A stretch of DNA of 64,000 bases from Lachnospiraceae bacterium AB2028 (GTDB lineage Bacteria > Bacillota > Clostridia > Lachnospirales > Lachnospiraceae): NCBI GenBank assembly GCA_000621425.1, contig JHYJ01000012.1, forward strand, positions 19,047 through 83,046, in the 5' to 3' direction. Position 1 is the first letter of the stretch, and the number at the start of each line of letters is the position of its first letter. This document shows, in pieces, positions 8,574 through 17,850 of the stretch. Made by a program: the position numbers and the translations under genes. The notes beneath the pieces were generated by a model. It saw only the letters and a list, made by a program, of their open reading frames with translations. It was not told where the DNA came from and searched no databases.

Positions 8574-9257
8574 ATGAGTACGGTTGTTGTAACAAAAACA
8601 GGAGTTATTCCCGCAGATGTCAGGAAGATATGTAAGGCTTGCCTGCCCATGGGCGGTTTTGTAAAGGAGACTGCAGTCTCAATGCTTAAGGACTATTGTC
8701 CGGATCTGGTGCTGGAGCTGCTTCTTGAGTCCGGTGAGGCGGATGATCCAATATTCGACCATATAAAGGAAGTCACAGGGATATATAACGATGTCTATAG
8801 GGAATATGTTGATATTATCCATATGATCAATATTATGAACCGCAGGGGGATTGAACACGGCTCCCACCGGCACATAGATAAAGACGGATTTATCAGATGG
8901 TACTTTTCACGGACCATAAACTTTCTGTACGGCCAAAAAAGTGAAGAGTACCGCTGTACTAAGGGTTATGTGATTCTGCTGCAGGCAGAGCTTGGTGAAA
9001 AGGTGGTGGGACTGCTTGAACGTCTCCATCCGGTGGAACTGATGATGTATACATCCTTGTATAAGATAAACGAGTTTTATGACCGGGAATACTTTACATG
9101 GGATAAATCATGTGCTTATTACGGGGTGGTGAACCGATACCTGATGAAGCATATTGACCATAATCTTAGTGAAGATGAGATCAAGTCGGTCAGGGAACTG
9201 GGCGAATATGAAGAAGAATTCAGAAACTACACAGGACAAAGGAGGATTGAATTATGA
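8574..9257 (+). CDS. uncharacterised 227-residue protein between clpP and a VirD4-like gene
   Basis: I do not recognise a family. The protein is soluble, predicted mainly alpha-helical, acidic overall, and rich in Tyr, His and Met in its middle (residues 85-110). The GGAGG ribosome site lies in the last codons of clpP. Its stop overlaps the ATG of the next gene (ATGA), so the three genes form a tight translationally coupled operon. A role as adaptor or partner of the ClpP or of the ATPase is only inferred from position. Confidence 0.75.
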   Translation: MSTVVVTKTGVIPADVRKICKACLPMGGFVKETAVSMLKDYCPDLVLELLLESGEADDPIFDHIKEVTGIYNDVYREYVDIIHMINIMNRRGIEHGSHRHIDKDGFIRWYFSRTINFLYGQKSEEYRCTKGYVILLQAELGEKVVGLLERLHPVELMMYTSLYKINEFYDREYFTWDKSCAYYGVVNRYLMKHIDHNLSEDEIKSVRELGEYEEEFRNYTGQRRIEL

Positions 9258-10585
9258 AGAATCAGTTTTTTAGGGGATTAATTGAGAACTTTTCAGTGCC
9301 GGTGGACGCAACGCCGCTTGCTGACGGATTGGTTCCGGCGGCGGATTTTGATAAGACGGGCGTCAACCAGAATGCTATTGTCGTAGGCAGCACCGGCTGC
9401 GGCAAGACTACTTCCGTAACGGAAGCCAAGCTGCTTCACACATTTAATATGAGCATGGTGGTACCTATAGCAAAACGCATCATTGCGGAAAAATACAAGC
9501 AGGAGTTTGCGGCCAGGGGATATGAAGTAAATGTTATTGATTTTGCTGATGCATCAAAGAGTACTGTAGGATATGACCCTATGGACTACATAAAGAGTCC
9601 GGAAGATGCATTGGAGCTGGCAAAACAGATGGTGGAATCTGAAAAAAGGGCCAAAAACTATGACCCGTACTGGGACAATACTGCCACAGCCCTTGTTGCC
9701 GGTGTTATACTGTTAGTAAAGTTTAATGCTGAATCATCAGGCACGAAACCTAAGTTCAGCGATGCGGTAAAGCTTCTCAGGCAGCTGGAATACAAGCAGG
9801 GAGATAATGAGGATCTTCTGACAATCAATATCATGAACCTGTTCGAGGCGGCAGAGCAGCGAGACCCTGATAATCCGGCAAGCGAAATGATCAGGACAGT
9901 GGCATCCCTTCCTGCCAGGACGGCACAGTGCGTATACAGTACCTATAAGGCCTGCATGGACAACAGTATTTCTGAAAGTGTGATGGATATACTTGAACGG
10001 GATGAAAATGTCAGGTTTGACAGTATGGGGGATAAAAAGTCACTGCTCTTTGTAGTTACCAATCCCTTTAACCAGACCTGCAGCCGTTTTGTTAACATCA
10101 TGTATTCCCAGATGTTCAAATGCTTTTTCGAAAAGGCTGAAGCCAGTCCTTACGGACACCTTGATGTTCCGGTGCACGTTATATGCGATGATTTTGCCTG
10201 CGGCACCAGGATCATGAACTTTGAGAATTACATAAGCATATTCAGGCAGGCGGGCATCAGTGTGACAATTCTATTGCAGAGTGAGTCGCAGCTTAAGAGC
10301 CTTTATGACGAACATGCGGCCACGACGATCCTTAATAATGCAGATACCTATATCTTCATGGGCTCCCTTGATGATATGACGGTAAAGAGCGTCTCAAGGC
10401 GCATGAATCTTCCTTATGACAGGGTCATAAATATGCCGCTGGAAAGCGTTATGGTGAAGCGCCGCGGATGTATCCCTTACATTGGGCATCGTTACAGCCT
10501 GTATGAGGACCCATTGTACAAGAAGATGATATCAGCCCGGGAGGAACGTAAAGCGGCAGTAACTGAAAATAATAAAGTGGGGTAA
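9254..10585 (+). CDS. VirD4/TraG-like (TraD/TraM recognition) P-loop ATPase
   Basis: A 443-residue ATPase of the type IV coupling protein class. The Walker A motif G-S-T-G-C-G-K-T-T is at residues 45-53. The Walker B strand V-I-C-D-D-F-A-C-G has Asp312-Asp313. The C-terminal part has the class pattern of a reported Gln (I-L-L-Q-S-E-S-Q-L) followed by an N-x-A-D-T-Y-I-F-M-G strand. The N-terminal transmembrane helices of true coupling proteins are missing. No relaxase, VirB4 or other conjugation gene is nearby, so a job in plasmid transfer is not supported. The link to ClpP suggests handling of protein or nucleic acid together with it. It overlaps the upstream gene by four bases. Confidence 0.8.
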   Translation: MKNQFFRGLIENFSVPVDATPLADGLVPAADFDKTGVNQNAIVVGSTGCGKTTSVTEAKLLHTFNMSMVVPIAKRIIAEKYKQEFAARGYEVNVIDFADASKSTVGYDPMDYIKSPEDALELAKQMVESEKRAKNYDPYWDNTATALVAGVILLVKFNAESSGTKPKFSDAVKLLRQLEYKQGDNEDLLTINIMNLFEAAEQRDPDNPASEMIRTVASLPARTAQCVYSTYKACMDNSISESVMDILERDENVRFDSMGDKKSLLFVVTNPFNQTCSRFVNIMYSQMFKCFFEKAEASPYGHLDVPVHVICDDFACGTRIMNFENYISIFRQAGISVTILLQSESQLKSLYDEHAATTILNNADTYIFMGSLDDMTVKSVSRRMNLPYDRVINMPLESVMVKRRGCIPYIGHRYSLYEDPLYKKMISAREERKAAVTENNKVG

Positions 10586-10609
10586 GCTGCAATGAGTACA
10601 GTTCCTGAT

Positions 10610-10643
10610 GTCAGGCTTAGGGTATAATAGCCTTAAGCCTGAA
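10610..10643. repeat. imperfect inverted repeat with TATAAT in its loop
   Basis: TCAGGCTTAGG and CCTTAAGCCTGA face each other around a loop containing TATAAT (10623-10628). No T run follows, so it is not an obvious terminator. The -35 region is poor. It may be an operator overlapping the -10 element of the next gene. Confidence 0.4.
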
Positions 10644-10687
10644 TCAGGGACCATATTTAAGGAATAAATTAGAAAGGCGGATTAAAT

Positions 10688-11617
10688 ATGACAGTTACCG
10701 GGAATATTTTAGCTACTGAGTTTAGTTTTTATGATTTCGAATATCTAATAGTGTTTCAGTCCTGCGGAAATAAGTATCAGCTTACATATCCTGACGGATG
10801 TGTGAGTTTTGATAACCTGCGGGAAAGGGAAAAGAGCGAGGCACAGAGCAGGATTGCGGAAGCTGTGCTGCAGATACTTTCAAAGATAAAGGAACGGGGT
10901 ATAGAACATCCGGCGTTACTGATGCTGATGACTGCGACGGATCTGGAAAACGGTAACGAAAACTGGTGGACAGGGAAGTTTTTTTCATTATTTGTCCTAT
11001 TGAGTTCAAGTGATTTTATAGACATCAGTAATGACGTTGAGTTAGAAATCTTCACATACTGCAGCGGGGAAAAATGGAATACCGATGATGTCTGCAATGA
11101 CATCAGGGATAGGATATCGGAAGTAAAAAAAGGAAATACCGAGGATGAGATCAGGCAGGTGATAGAGGGAAGCAAAGATTTTAAGAATTCAGAAACGGCA
11201 TTTGTGGAATATCTGAATTCACTTTTTGAACAGGCTGCTGTAAACGACAGGGATTTTAAAGTTGCCACTACCACGGAAGCAGCAGTCAATCATTGGAGAA
11301 GGAATTTTAATGGAAAGCTGTACCTGGAGACTAATGCTAAAGACAAAATACTGAGAGTTGAAAATGGAAAGTATCTTGAAAAAAACAGAATTCTGGTCCT
11401 GCTTATAGCATTTAAACTGAAAGCTTCAGAGGAACAGACAAAGGAGCTTTTCAAGTACGGTAATCTTCCGTATATTGCCGAAACGGAGCAGGAAGCTATA
11501 TTCATGGGGCTGATCAAAAACGGAATATACGAATATAGGAAAGGTGAATTAGAGGGGGCACTGAGAAATCTTGGATATAGTGATGTTTCCAGCCTGGCAG
11601 GATATGAATGTATATAA
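10688..11617 (+). CDS. uncharacterised 309-residue protein
   Basis: No family recognised. The protein is soluble and of mixed alpha/beta character. The first 130 residues are richer in aromatic residues and beta strands, and the remainder is mostly charged helices (K-E-R-G, E-E-Q-T-K-E-L-F). There is no signal peptide or membrane span. An AGAAAGGCGG ribosome site lies before the ATG. It stands between the VirD4-like gene and the kinase at 11675 and may act with either of them. Confidence 0.7.
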   Translation: MTVTGNILATEFSFYDFEYLIVFQSCGNKYQLTYPDGCVSFDNLREREKSEAQSRIAEAVLQILSKIKERGIEHPALLMLMTATDLENGNENWWTGKFFSLFVLLSSSDFIDISNDVELEIFTYCSGEKWNTDDVCNDIRDRISEVKKGNTEDEIRQVIEGSKDFKNSETAFVEYLNSLFEQAAVNDRDFKVATTTEAAVNHWRRNFNGKLYLETNAKDKILRVENGKYLEKNRILVLLIAFKLKASEEQTKELFKYGNLPYIAETEQEAIFMGLIKNGIYEYRKGELEGALRNLGYSDVSSLAGYECI

Positions 11618-11630
11618 GCCCCAAAAGTTG

Positions 11631-11636
11631 TATAAT
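11631..11636 (+). promoter_or_regulatory. -10 element upstream of kinase gene
   Basis: A perfect TATAAT follows TTG directly. No good -35 is seen at the right distance. Transcription would start near 11643, which favours the downstream kinase ATG at 11675 over the ATG at 11645. Confidence 0.4.
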
Positions 11637-11674
11637 AAGCCTGTATGTATACAAAGGAGAAAGGAACTGCTCCC

Positions 11675-13588
11675 ATGGATACAAATGATAAGTATCCTTT
11701 TGCCTTGCCCGTAGGAACCGTACTTTCAGGCCAGTATATCATTGAAAGTGTTCTTGGACAGGGCGGATTCGGCATAACATATCAGGCGACAGACCATCAG
11801 ACCGGTGAAAGGGTGGCTATAAAGGAGTACTTTCCCGATTCACTGGCCGGAAGGACTGACAAGGTAAATGTAACTGCTTTTTCGGATGAAAGAGGAGATA
11901 GCTTTAATTACGGAAAAGACTGCTTTCTCCAGGAGGCTGAGACCTTAGCGGAATTCATCGGTAACGAGAATATAGTCCGCGTATATACATATTTTGAAGA
12001 AAACGGCACGGCTTATTTCGTTATGGATTTCGTAGAGGGAATGAGCTTAGACCGTTATATGAGAAATCATGGCGGCAGGATAAGCTATGCGGAGGCGGAG
12101 CAGATACTCCTTCCCATTATGGATGCGCTTGCTGCCGTTAATTCAAAAGGCATCGTGCATCGCGATGTCACCCCCGATAATATATATCTGACTGTGGACG
12201 GAAACGTGAAGCTCCTTGATTTCGGAGCGGCAAGGTATTCGCTTGGCGACCGGAGCAAGAGCCTTGATGTGGTACTAAAGCACGGCTTTGCACCTAAGGA
12301 GCAGTATACAAGACGTGGACGCCAGGGAGCATTTACGGATGTTTATTCCCTTGGGGCTACTTTTTACTATGCTGTTACCGGAAGGCGTCCGCCTGATTCA
12401 ATTGACCGTATAGATGAAGACATAATGGTTCCGCCCAGCTATTTGGGCGTTAATATTCCGCCGCAGAAGGAATACGCGATCATGGTGGCCATGAGCGTGA
12501 ATGCCCAGGACCGCTATCAGTCCATGCCAGAATTCAAGCAGGCTCTGCTTTCATCCGGAGGTCAGATTCCACAGCGGGAAGCACAGTCCAGGCCGATGAA
12601 CAATTCAAAGCCGGATGATGAGCTTGTACTGATGGAAAGAAGAATGATGCTTTTCCTGGAAAGCCGCGACTGGTGGAAGGCCAGGAGATGCAGCGATAAA
12701 ATCCTGGCAAAATATCCGGAAAATGCACTGGCTAATCTTGCAAAGCTGATGATTGCCAATAAATATACCGTTAAAGAGCAGCTGAAGTGGCACAAGACCT
12801 CTCTGGAAAATGAGAAGTATTTCAAGATTGCCTTAAGGTATGCTGATGATGAGCTCAGGTCAGAGCTGGAATCCTATAATGATGCCGTAAAGCTCAGGCG
12901 TTATGAGGACAGGATAAAGAATAAATATAAAAGTGCAGAGTCCCTGATGAAAAAGGGCGGCAAAAAGAATTTCATCGAGGCAAGGGATCTGCTTGTTTCA
13001 TTGGGCAATTACAAGGACTCGTTTCAGCTGATCGATGAATGTGAGGAACGCATAATCACTATTACCGAAAATGACTACAGTACTGCGATAAATCTCTATT
13101 ATTCAGGTAAGCTGGAGAATTATGTAAGGGCAAAGAGGATATTTACCGATCTGGGATCGTACCGTGAGTCGGCCAGATACCTGGCAGAGTGTGAGCAGAT
13201 GATTGCCGAACTGGGGCCTACTGCCAAGGCAAGGTCCATATCGAAGACCATAAGGACGGTGATCATAATGCTGACCTATCTGCCTGCAAGCTTTATATTG
13301 CTTGTTAGCATCCTGTTTAGCATCAACCCTATCGTTAAGTCTTCCGACTGGAGGGCGTTCATTGTCATTGCCGTCATGCTTATAACCAGTGTGGGAAAGA
13401 TAATATACAGTCTTATCACCCATCTTTCTGTGTGGAATAAATTGGAAGACCGTCTTCCGTTAATCGGTTCTGACAAGGTAAAAAGAAACTGGTTCCTGCA
13501 GACTCTGTTAAGGCTATTAGTGCAGATACTGATAACCGCTTCGGTAATAGTAGCGGTAGTGGTTTTTCTTAAACTGTACCATCCGTAA
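11675..13588 (+). CDS. membrane-anchored Ser/Thr protein kinase with helical repeats
   Basis: Residues 15-290 form a protein kinase: Gly loop L-G-Q-G-G-F-G-I-T-Y (27-36), ATP-binding Lys50 (V-A-I-K), catalytic loop H162-R-D-V-T-P-D-N169 and Asp182-Phe-Gly. The usual Lys of HRDLKPEN is Thr166. A helical region follows with two copies of a G-x-Y-(K/R)-(D/E)-S repeat (about residues 430-520), which resembles TPR-like units. The last 110 residues carry about four membrane spans and are similar to the whole protein at 47734-48306. The ATG at 11675 is used because an AAAGGAGAAAGG ribosome site lies between it and the upstream ATG at 11645. The likely role is phosphorylation of proteins at the membrane. 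Confidence 0.88.
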   Translation: MDTNDKYPFALPVGTVLSGQYIIESVLGQGGFGITYQATDHQTGERVAIKEYFPDSLAGRTDKVNVTAFSDERGDSFNYGKDCFLQEAETLAEFIGNENIVRVYTYFEENGTAYFVMDFVEGMSLDRYMRNHGGRISYAEAEQILLPIMDALAAVNSKGIVHRDVTPDNIYLTVDGNVKLLDFGAARYSLGDRSKSLDVVLKHGFAPKEQYTRRGRQGAFTDVYSLGATFYYAVTGRRPPDSIDRIDEDIMVPPSYLGVNIPPQKEYAIMVAMSVNAQDRYQSMPEFKQALLSSGGQIPQREAQSRPMNNSKPDDELVLMERRMMLFLESRDWWKARRCSDKILAKYPENALANLAKLMIANKYTVKEQLKWHKTSLENEKYFKIALRYADDELRSELESYNDAVKLRRYEDRIKNKYKSAESLMKKGGKKNFIEARDLLVSLGNYKDSFQLIDECEERIITITENDYSTAINLYYSGKLENYVRAKRIFTDLGSYRESARYLAECEQMIAELGPTAKARSISKTIRTVIIMLTYLPASFILLVSILFSINPIVKSSDWRAFIVIAVMLITSVGKIIYSLITHLSVWNKLEDRLPLIGSDKVKRNWFLQTLLRLLVQILITASVIVAVVVFLKLYHP

Positions 13589-13750
13589 AATAGACGTCCT
13601 TATTTTGCCCAAAAAGAAAAATAAAGTGCATAAAATTACTGCAGTATGTATGTATTGTAGCCTGTCTTATGTGTATAATTAACTTGTGTTACAGAGGATC
13701 AGCTGAGCAAAGAATATTAATCCGCTGTAGTGCATGAAAACATTAACCTT

Positions 13751-13774
13751 AACCGTTTGTATTGACGAACGGTT
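13751..13774. repeat. inverted repeat upstream of flotillin gene
   Basis: AACCGTTTGT and ACGAACGGTT form a nearly perfect 10-bp inverted repeat with a four-base loop, 27 bases before the flotillin ATG. It could be a regulator-binding site or a hairpin in the leader. Confidence 0.45.
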
Positions 13775-13801
13775 ACCAACAAACCAAGGGGGAATAAAAC
13801 T

Positions 13802-15364
13802 ATGTTAGATTTAGTAAGTCTCGGAATCCTAATTCCGGTAGCAGCAGTGGTCCTGGTTGTGATCATTCTGTTAGGTATCCTGGCATCCGGATACGTTAAG
13901 GCTCCGCCTGATACGGCGTATATCATATCCGGTTTAAAGAAAACGCCTAAGGTGCTTATCGGTAGGGCAGGTATCAAGATACCTTTCCTTGAAAGAAAGG
14001 ATACCCTGTTATTAAAGCAGATATCAATTGATATCAAGACCGGCGGTTACGTGCCTACAAAGGATTTCATCGGTGTAGATATCGATGCCGTTGCAAAGGT
14101 AAAGGTAGACACATCCGAAGAGGGTATCTTAAAGGCTCAGAGGAACTTCCTGAATATGCCTGAAAGACAGTTTGTGGAAGCCCTTACCGATTCATTACAG
14201 GGTAACCTGCGTGAGATCATAGGTACCATCGAGCTCCGCGAACTCAACACCGACCGTAAAAAGTTCGGTGACGAGGTTCAGGAAAAAGCCCAGGTTGATA
14301 TGAAGTCACTTGGTATTCAGATCATCTCCTGCAACATCCAGAGGATCGAAGACGAGAAGGGCCTTATCAATGCACTCGGTCAGGACAATATGTCCAAGAT
14401 CCAGAAGGATGCTTCCATTGCAAAGGCAAATGCCGACAGAGATGTGGCTGTAGCTCAGGCTGAAGCTGCCAAGGAAGCAAATGATGCAAGGGTTATCGCG
14501 GACCTGGCAATTGCTGAAAAGCAGAATGAGTTAGCGATCAAGCAGGCTGAACTTAAAAAGATTTCCGATGTTAAGAAGGCTGAAGCTGATGCTGCTTATG
14601 AGATCCAGAAGCAGGAACAGATCAAGAGCATTGAGGTCGCAAGGACCAATGCCGAGATCGCAAAGCAGGAGCGCGAGGTTGAACTCAAGGCTAAGGAAGC
14701 CCAGGTTCGTGAGCAGCAGCTTGCCGCAGAAGTAAGAAAGCAGGCAGATGCTGAAAAGTATAAGAGGCAGCAGGAAGCTGAAGCTGAGTTCATTGAACGT
14801 CAGAGAAAAGCTGATGCTGAGCTTGTTGAGCAGCAGAAGAGGGCTGAAGCTGAAAAGGCTCTTGCCGAAGCAGCACTGTATAGAAAGCAGAAAGAGGCTG
14901 AAGGTATCGCTGCTGTAGGTAAGGCAGAAGCAGAAGCTATTGCTGCAAAGGGTATCGCTGAAGCTGAAGCAATGGAAAAGAAGGCTGAAGCTATGAAGAA
15001 GTACGGCCAGGCTGCTATTACGGAGATGATCGTAAAGCAGCTCCCTTCCATCGCAGAAGCAGTAGCAAAGCCTATCTCCACTATCGACAAGGTTACTATC
15101 ATCGACAGCGGAAACGGCGAGAGCGGCGTATCCAGCGTAGGCGGTTATACACCGGCGGTACTTGCAAAAGTGCTTGAGTCCGTTAGGGAAACAACAGGAT
15201 TTGACCTTACTGAAGTAATGAAGGCATCAACATATGATGCTCAGGTCAACAGGAATGTGCAGCTTAGCGGCGTAGATTCGGTTGTAAACGTAAACGTTGA
15301 TAAGACTGAGCCGGCACCCGTAAAGGTAACTGCAACTGTAGATGAAACAACTACAGAAGTATAA
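13802..15364 (+). CDS. floT: flotillin-like SPFH/band 7 protein
   Basis: A 520-residue protein close to B. subtilis FloT (YuaG) in length and layout. It has an N-terminal membrane segment (about residues 8-29), an SPFH domain (about 35-200) with P-P-D-T-A-Y-I-I-S-G and A-G-I-K-I-P-F, and a long Ala/Glu/Lys coiled coil (about 200-410) with many E-A-E-A repeats. A Gly/Val-rich tail follows. Flotillins build oligomeric scaffolds in functional membrane microdomains and affect signalling kinases and secretion. Its position directly after a membrane kinase gene fits such a role. A CAAGGGGG ribosome site precedes the ATG, and a terminator follows, so it is probably a single-gene unit. NfeD, the usual partner of flotillin, is not present. 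Confidence 0.9.
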   Translation: MLDLVSLGILIPVAAVVLVVIILLGILASGYVKAPPDTAYIISGLKKTPKVLIGRAGIKIPFLERKDTLLLKQISIDIKTGGYVPTKDFIGVDIDAVAKVKVDTSEEGILKAQRNFLNMPERQFVEALTDSLQGNLREIIGTIELRELNTDRKKFGDEVQEKAQVDMKSLGIQIISCNIQRIEDEKGLINALGQDNMSKIQKDASIAKANADRDVAVAQAEAAKEANDARVIADLAIAEKQNELAIKQAELKKISDVKKAEADAAYEIQKQEQIKSIEVARTNAEIAKQEREVELKAKEAQVREQQLAAEVRKQADAEKYKRQQEAEAEFIERQRKADAELVEQQKRAEAEKALAEAALYRKQKEAEGIAAVGKAEAEAIAAKGIAEAEAMEKKAEAMKKYGQAAITEMIVKQLPSIAEAVAKPISTIDKVTIIDSGNGESGVSSVGGYTPAVLAKVLESVRETTGFDLTEVMKASTYDAQVNRNVQLSGVDSVVNVNVDKTEPAPVKVTATVDETTTEV

Positions 15365-15392
15365 CAATATTTGTTAACCCCTTTTCTTTCAG

Positions 15393-15433
15393 GAGCCCCC
15401 TGGTGTAGAGATGCATCAGGGGGCTCTGTTTTA
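15393..15433 (+). terminator. rho-independent terminator of the flotillin gene
   Basis: The stem GAGCCCCCTG / CAGGGGGCTC with a 14-base loop is followed by TGTTTTA. Confidence 0.85.
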
Positions 15434-15535
15434 TCCGGCGTACTGTTGTAATGAAGAGAATAATGGGGTAAACTTGAATTCAGTATTAAACGTGGTTAAG
15501 AATTTTGTAAAGGGATCGTAGTAGCGGGGAAAAGT

Positions 15536-16648
15536 ATGGAAGAAAACTTTGGAGAAAAAACAATGACGGAAAGCGAATTTCTTGAAGCGCAGAAGGCAGC
15601 CTTAAAGAAAAACATACTTATCTGGACAGGTGTGCTTATATACCTTCTGGTTGGCGGCCTGGTATTATGCCTGCTCTTGTACGGATTTCTTATGCTGATA
15701 ATGTTCGTGATCAATCTTGTTTTCTTCCTGAAGACGAAAAAAATACTGAAGCGCATAGAAAACGGAGAGGCCGGTGTAAAAGAAGTCTATGAGTTCTATG
15801 AAACCGTGGGAAAAAGAAGCTTAATAACCTTTACATTTAACCTTTTCTGCGGCGGCGGACTTGGTGTAATAGGAACAATAAGCGATATGAAAGTGGCGTC
15901 GGACGGAATGAAAGAGGGAGAAAAAATTCTCGGGGATGATTACAAGAACGAAAGAATTGCCAAGGATCCCAATGCACAGTGGAAATACTGTATTTACTGC
16001 AAGAGAAACAAAACAGAATCGGCTTTTCATCTTCATAGGCTGAGGGACGGAGTGATCTGCGACAATTGTTTATCAAAGTATTCACCCATGTTTCCGAAAC
16101 GGGCCGAAGACCCGGCTCTTCTTAAATCCTCAGAAATAGCACATTATATCAGGCCAGAGAAATTTGTTGGAAGACTGTCTTCGAAAGACCTGGAAGAACG
16201 TTTTGAATACTTAAAAAAGAATCAGGAATACTATTCCGGTTTTACTCCGACAAGGATTGTTTACGATGGGTGTCTGGAACTGGATGAAGTGAATAATCTT
16301 TTCCGTATCGCAACTGCAAGTGGATTTGACAGCGCAAGAGCCGGTGCAGCAAGCGGACTGGTTCATCCGTACAGTGCGGTAAAAGGTATTGCTTATGAAC
16401 TGATTTTTGAATATTATACCGCGGACGAGAACAATAGCGGAGGATGGACATACATGAACCATAATTCCATTGTATTAGCGATAGATGATCCTTATCTGAA
16501 AGAGGAAACATTTACGTTAAAGAAAATATCGACTAAATTATTGGAAAACTCACAAAAACCTCAGATTGAATACGCCAAGCAAACGGTAAAAGAACTGCAG
16601 GAGATTTTTAATGCGCCTATTATGGAAAAAAGAAAATTGTATCGTTAA
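15536..16648 (+). CDS. membrane protein with internal zinc ribbon, function unknown
   Basis: A 370-residue protein. Two hydrophobic segments lie in the first 65 residues and one more weak segment near 100-125. A four-cysteine zinc ribbon follows (C-I-Y-C ... C-D-N-C, about residues 145-182). The C-terminal 170 residues are soluble and look like a mixed alpha/beta domain. I do not recognise a named family. Two starts are possible: 15536 after GGGGA, or ATG 15563 (M-T-E-S-E-F-L) after TTGGAG; the second ribosome site is about as good. It probably senses or binds something at the membrane. Confidence 0.75.
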   Translation: MEENFGEKTMTESEFLEAQKAALKKNILIWTGVLIYLLVGGLVLCLLLYGFLMLIMFVINLVFFLKTKKILKRIENGEAGVKEVYEFYETVGKRSLITFTFNLFCGGGLGVIGTISDMKVASDGMKEGEKILGDDYKNERIAKDPNAQWKYCIYCKRNKTESAFHLHRLRDGVICDNCLSKYSPMFPKRAEDPALLKSSEIAHYIRPEKFVGRLSSKDLEERFEYLKKNQEYYSGFTPTRIVYDGCLELDEVNNLFRIATASGFDSARAGAASGLVHPYSAVKGIAYELIFEYYTADENNSGGWTYMNHNSIVLAIDDPYLKEETFTLKKISTKLLENSQKPQIEYAKQTVKELQEIFNAPIMEKRKLYR

Positions 16649-16712
16649 GAACCATAGCTACCTATAATGTGCCCGCAGAAAATAGAGATTCTGGGGGAGA
16701 GGAAGTATAAAC

Positions 16713-17357
16713 ATGAATGCAAAATATATAATTGATGAGAATGGTATTACGATTAAGAAACTATTCAAATCCACCCATATAAATTATGATGAGATTCAGA
16801 GTATCACTGAAGAAGCAGAGCATAACCTTGTCACAACAAAGAACGGAGAATCGTATGACATAAATCTTGGATTTGCAGCTCTTTCATATAGCTATCCTTT
16901 TATTTTTAAATATATAGAGCGATACAATATTGATTTCAGATCCCTTGATGATATCAAAGATGGATCGAAGATTTATACCTATGACGAGGTTCGTTCTATT
17001 GCGCAGAAGACGGATGAGATGATCCGGAGATATGCAAATGAGGCTGTGGCTGAAAAGCTTGGACGGGAGTACAGTGTCGAAACCAGATTTTATGAAAATG
17101 AAAAAATCGAATCAGGGGTGTACTTAATACTTCTAAAGGATGAAAGCGTGGTAAGGCCTCAAAAAAACAGCTGGAACTGGAATAAGGATGAGCCGGATGT
17201 TTTTGACCAGATTGAGCTGTTTTTCGGTCCGATCATGTGGGATACGGTGAACCGGTGCGCTAAATACGGAGTGACTGTGGAATGTAATGATGAGGCAGCC
17301 TGCAGAAAAACTACTTATGAATGTGTGGATGATTTTTGTAAGGAATTGACGGTCTGA
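16713..17357 (+). CDS. uncharacterised 214-residue soluble protein
   Basis: The first 60 residues have alternating strands (Y-I-I-D-E-N-G-I-T-I) like a bacterial PH-like fold; the assignment is weak. The remainder has no motif I recognise. The last 30 residues carry three cysteines. No signal peptide or membrane span is present. A GGGGGAGAGGAAG ribosome site precedes the ATG. It lies 64 bases after the zinc-ribbon membrane protein and may share its transcript. Confidence 0.7.
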   Translation: MNAKYIIDENGITIKKLFKSTHINYDEIQSITEEAEHNLVTTKNGESYDINLGFAALSYSYPFIFKYIERYNIDFRSLDDIKDGSKIYTYDEVRSIAQKTDEMIRRYANEAVAEKLGREYSVETRFYENEKIESGVYLILLKDESVVRPQKNSWNWNKDEPDVFDQIELFFGPIMWDTVNRCAKYGVTVECNDEAACRKTTYECVDDFCKELTV

Positions 17358-17440
17358 AAAGCTGGATGTGATTTAAATGGGAATAATATTTATATTTTAG
17401 ACCACTGGCGCATGATAATCGACCGGTTGCGCAGGATTCA

Positions 17441-17469
17441 TTGTACATTGGTATTCTGTTTGATATATT
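17441..17469 (+). promoter_or_regulatory. promoter for the double-glycine leader peptide gene
   Basis: TTGTAC (17441-17446) and TATATT (17464-17469) with a 17-base spacer, about 63 bases before the ATG. Confidence 0.55.
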
Positions 17470-17531
17470 CAAATCATCAGGAAACAGACCCGAACAAAGG
17501 GCAGAACAAAAAGGATTTGGAGGAAAAAAAT

Positions 17532-17798
17532 ATGACACAGAATATCAAATTAAATGACAAGGCAATGGAGCAGGCAGTAGGCGGCATCAACGAGTTCCCG
17601 GAATACGATATGATGGGTTTCGTAGTAGGTAAGCATCCGACAGAGAATTCAGCATACAATGTAAAGGGTGACAATGATGAAATATTCATCTGCTACTATG
17701 ACGGCGCAGACCTTGTAGCCCCCGGAACAGAAGTGTATATGTTCCACAATGGAATAGACAATACATGGCAGATGAAGCCGGCACTGGATCTGAAGTAA
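17532..17798 (+). CDS. small protein with double-glycine type leader
   Basis: An 88-residue protein starting at the ATG after TTTGGAGGAAA. The first 17 residues have the form of a double-glycine export leader: M-T-Q-N-I-K-L-N-D-K-A-M-E-Q-A-V-G-G with the pattern L-x-x-x-A-M-x-x-(A/V)-x-G-G. Cleavage after the GG would release a 70-residue acidic part with only one Cys, so it does not look like a lanthipeptide core. It could be an exported small protein or the substrate of a peptidase-containing ABC transporter, but no such transporter is in the window. It has its own promoter and terminator. Confidence 0.7.
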   Translation: MTQNIKLNDKAMEQAVGGINEFPEYDMMGFVVGKHPTENSAYNVKGDNDEIFICYYDGADLVAPGTEVYMFHNGIDNTWQMKPALDLK

Positions 17799-17850
17799 TA
17801 TATAAATAAATCTTCAGAATAAGCCGATAATAATATTAAGAAAACAGAAA

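Noticed and set aside
7984..10585. A conjugative element based on the VirD4-like gene
   Set aside because: No relaxase, VirB4-like ATPase, integrase or attachment repeat is present, and the ATPase has no membrane domain.
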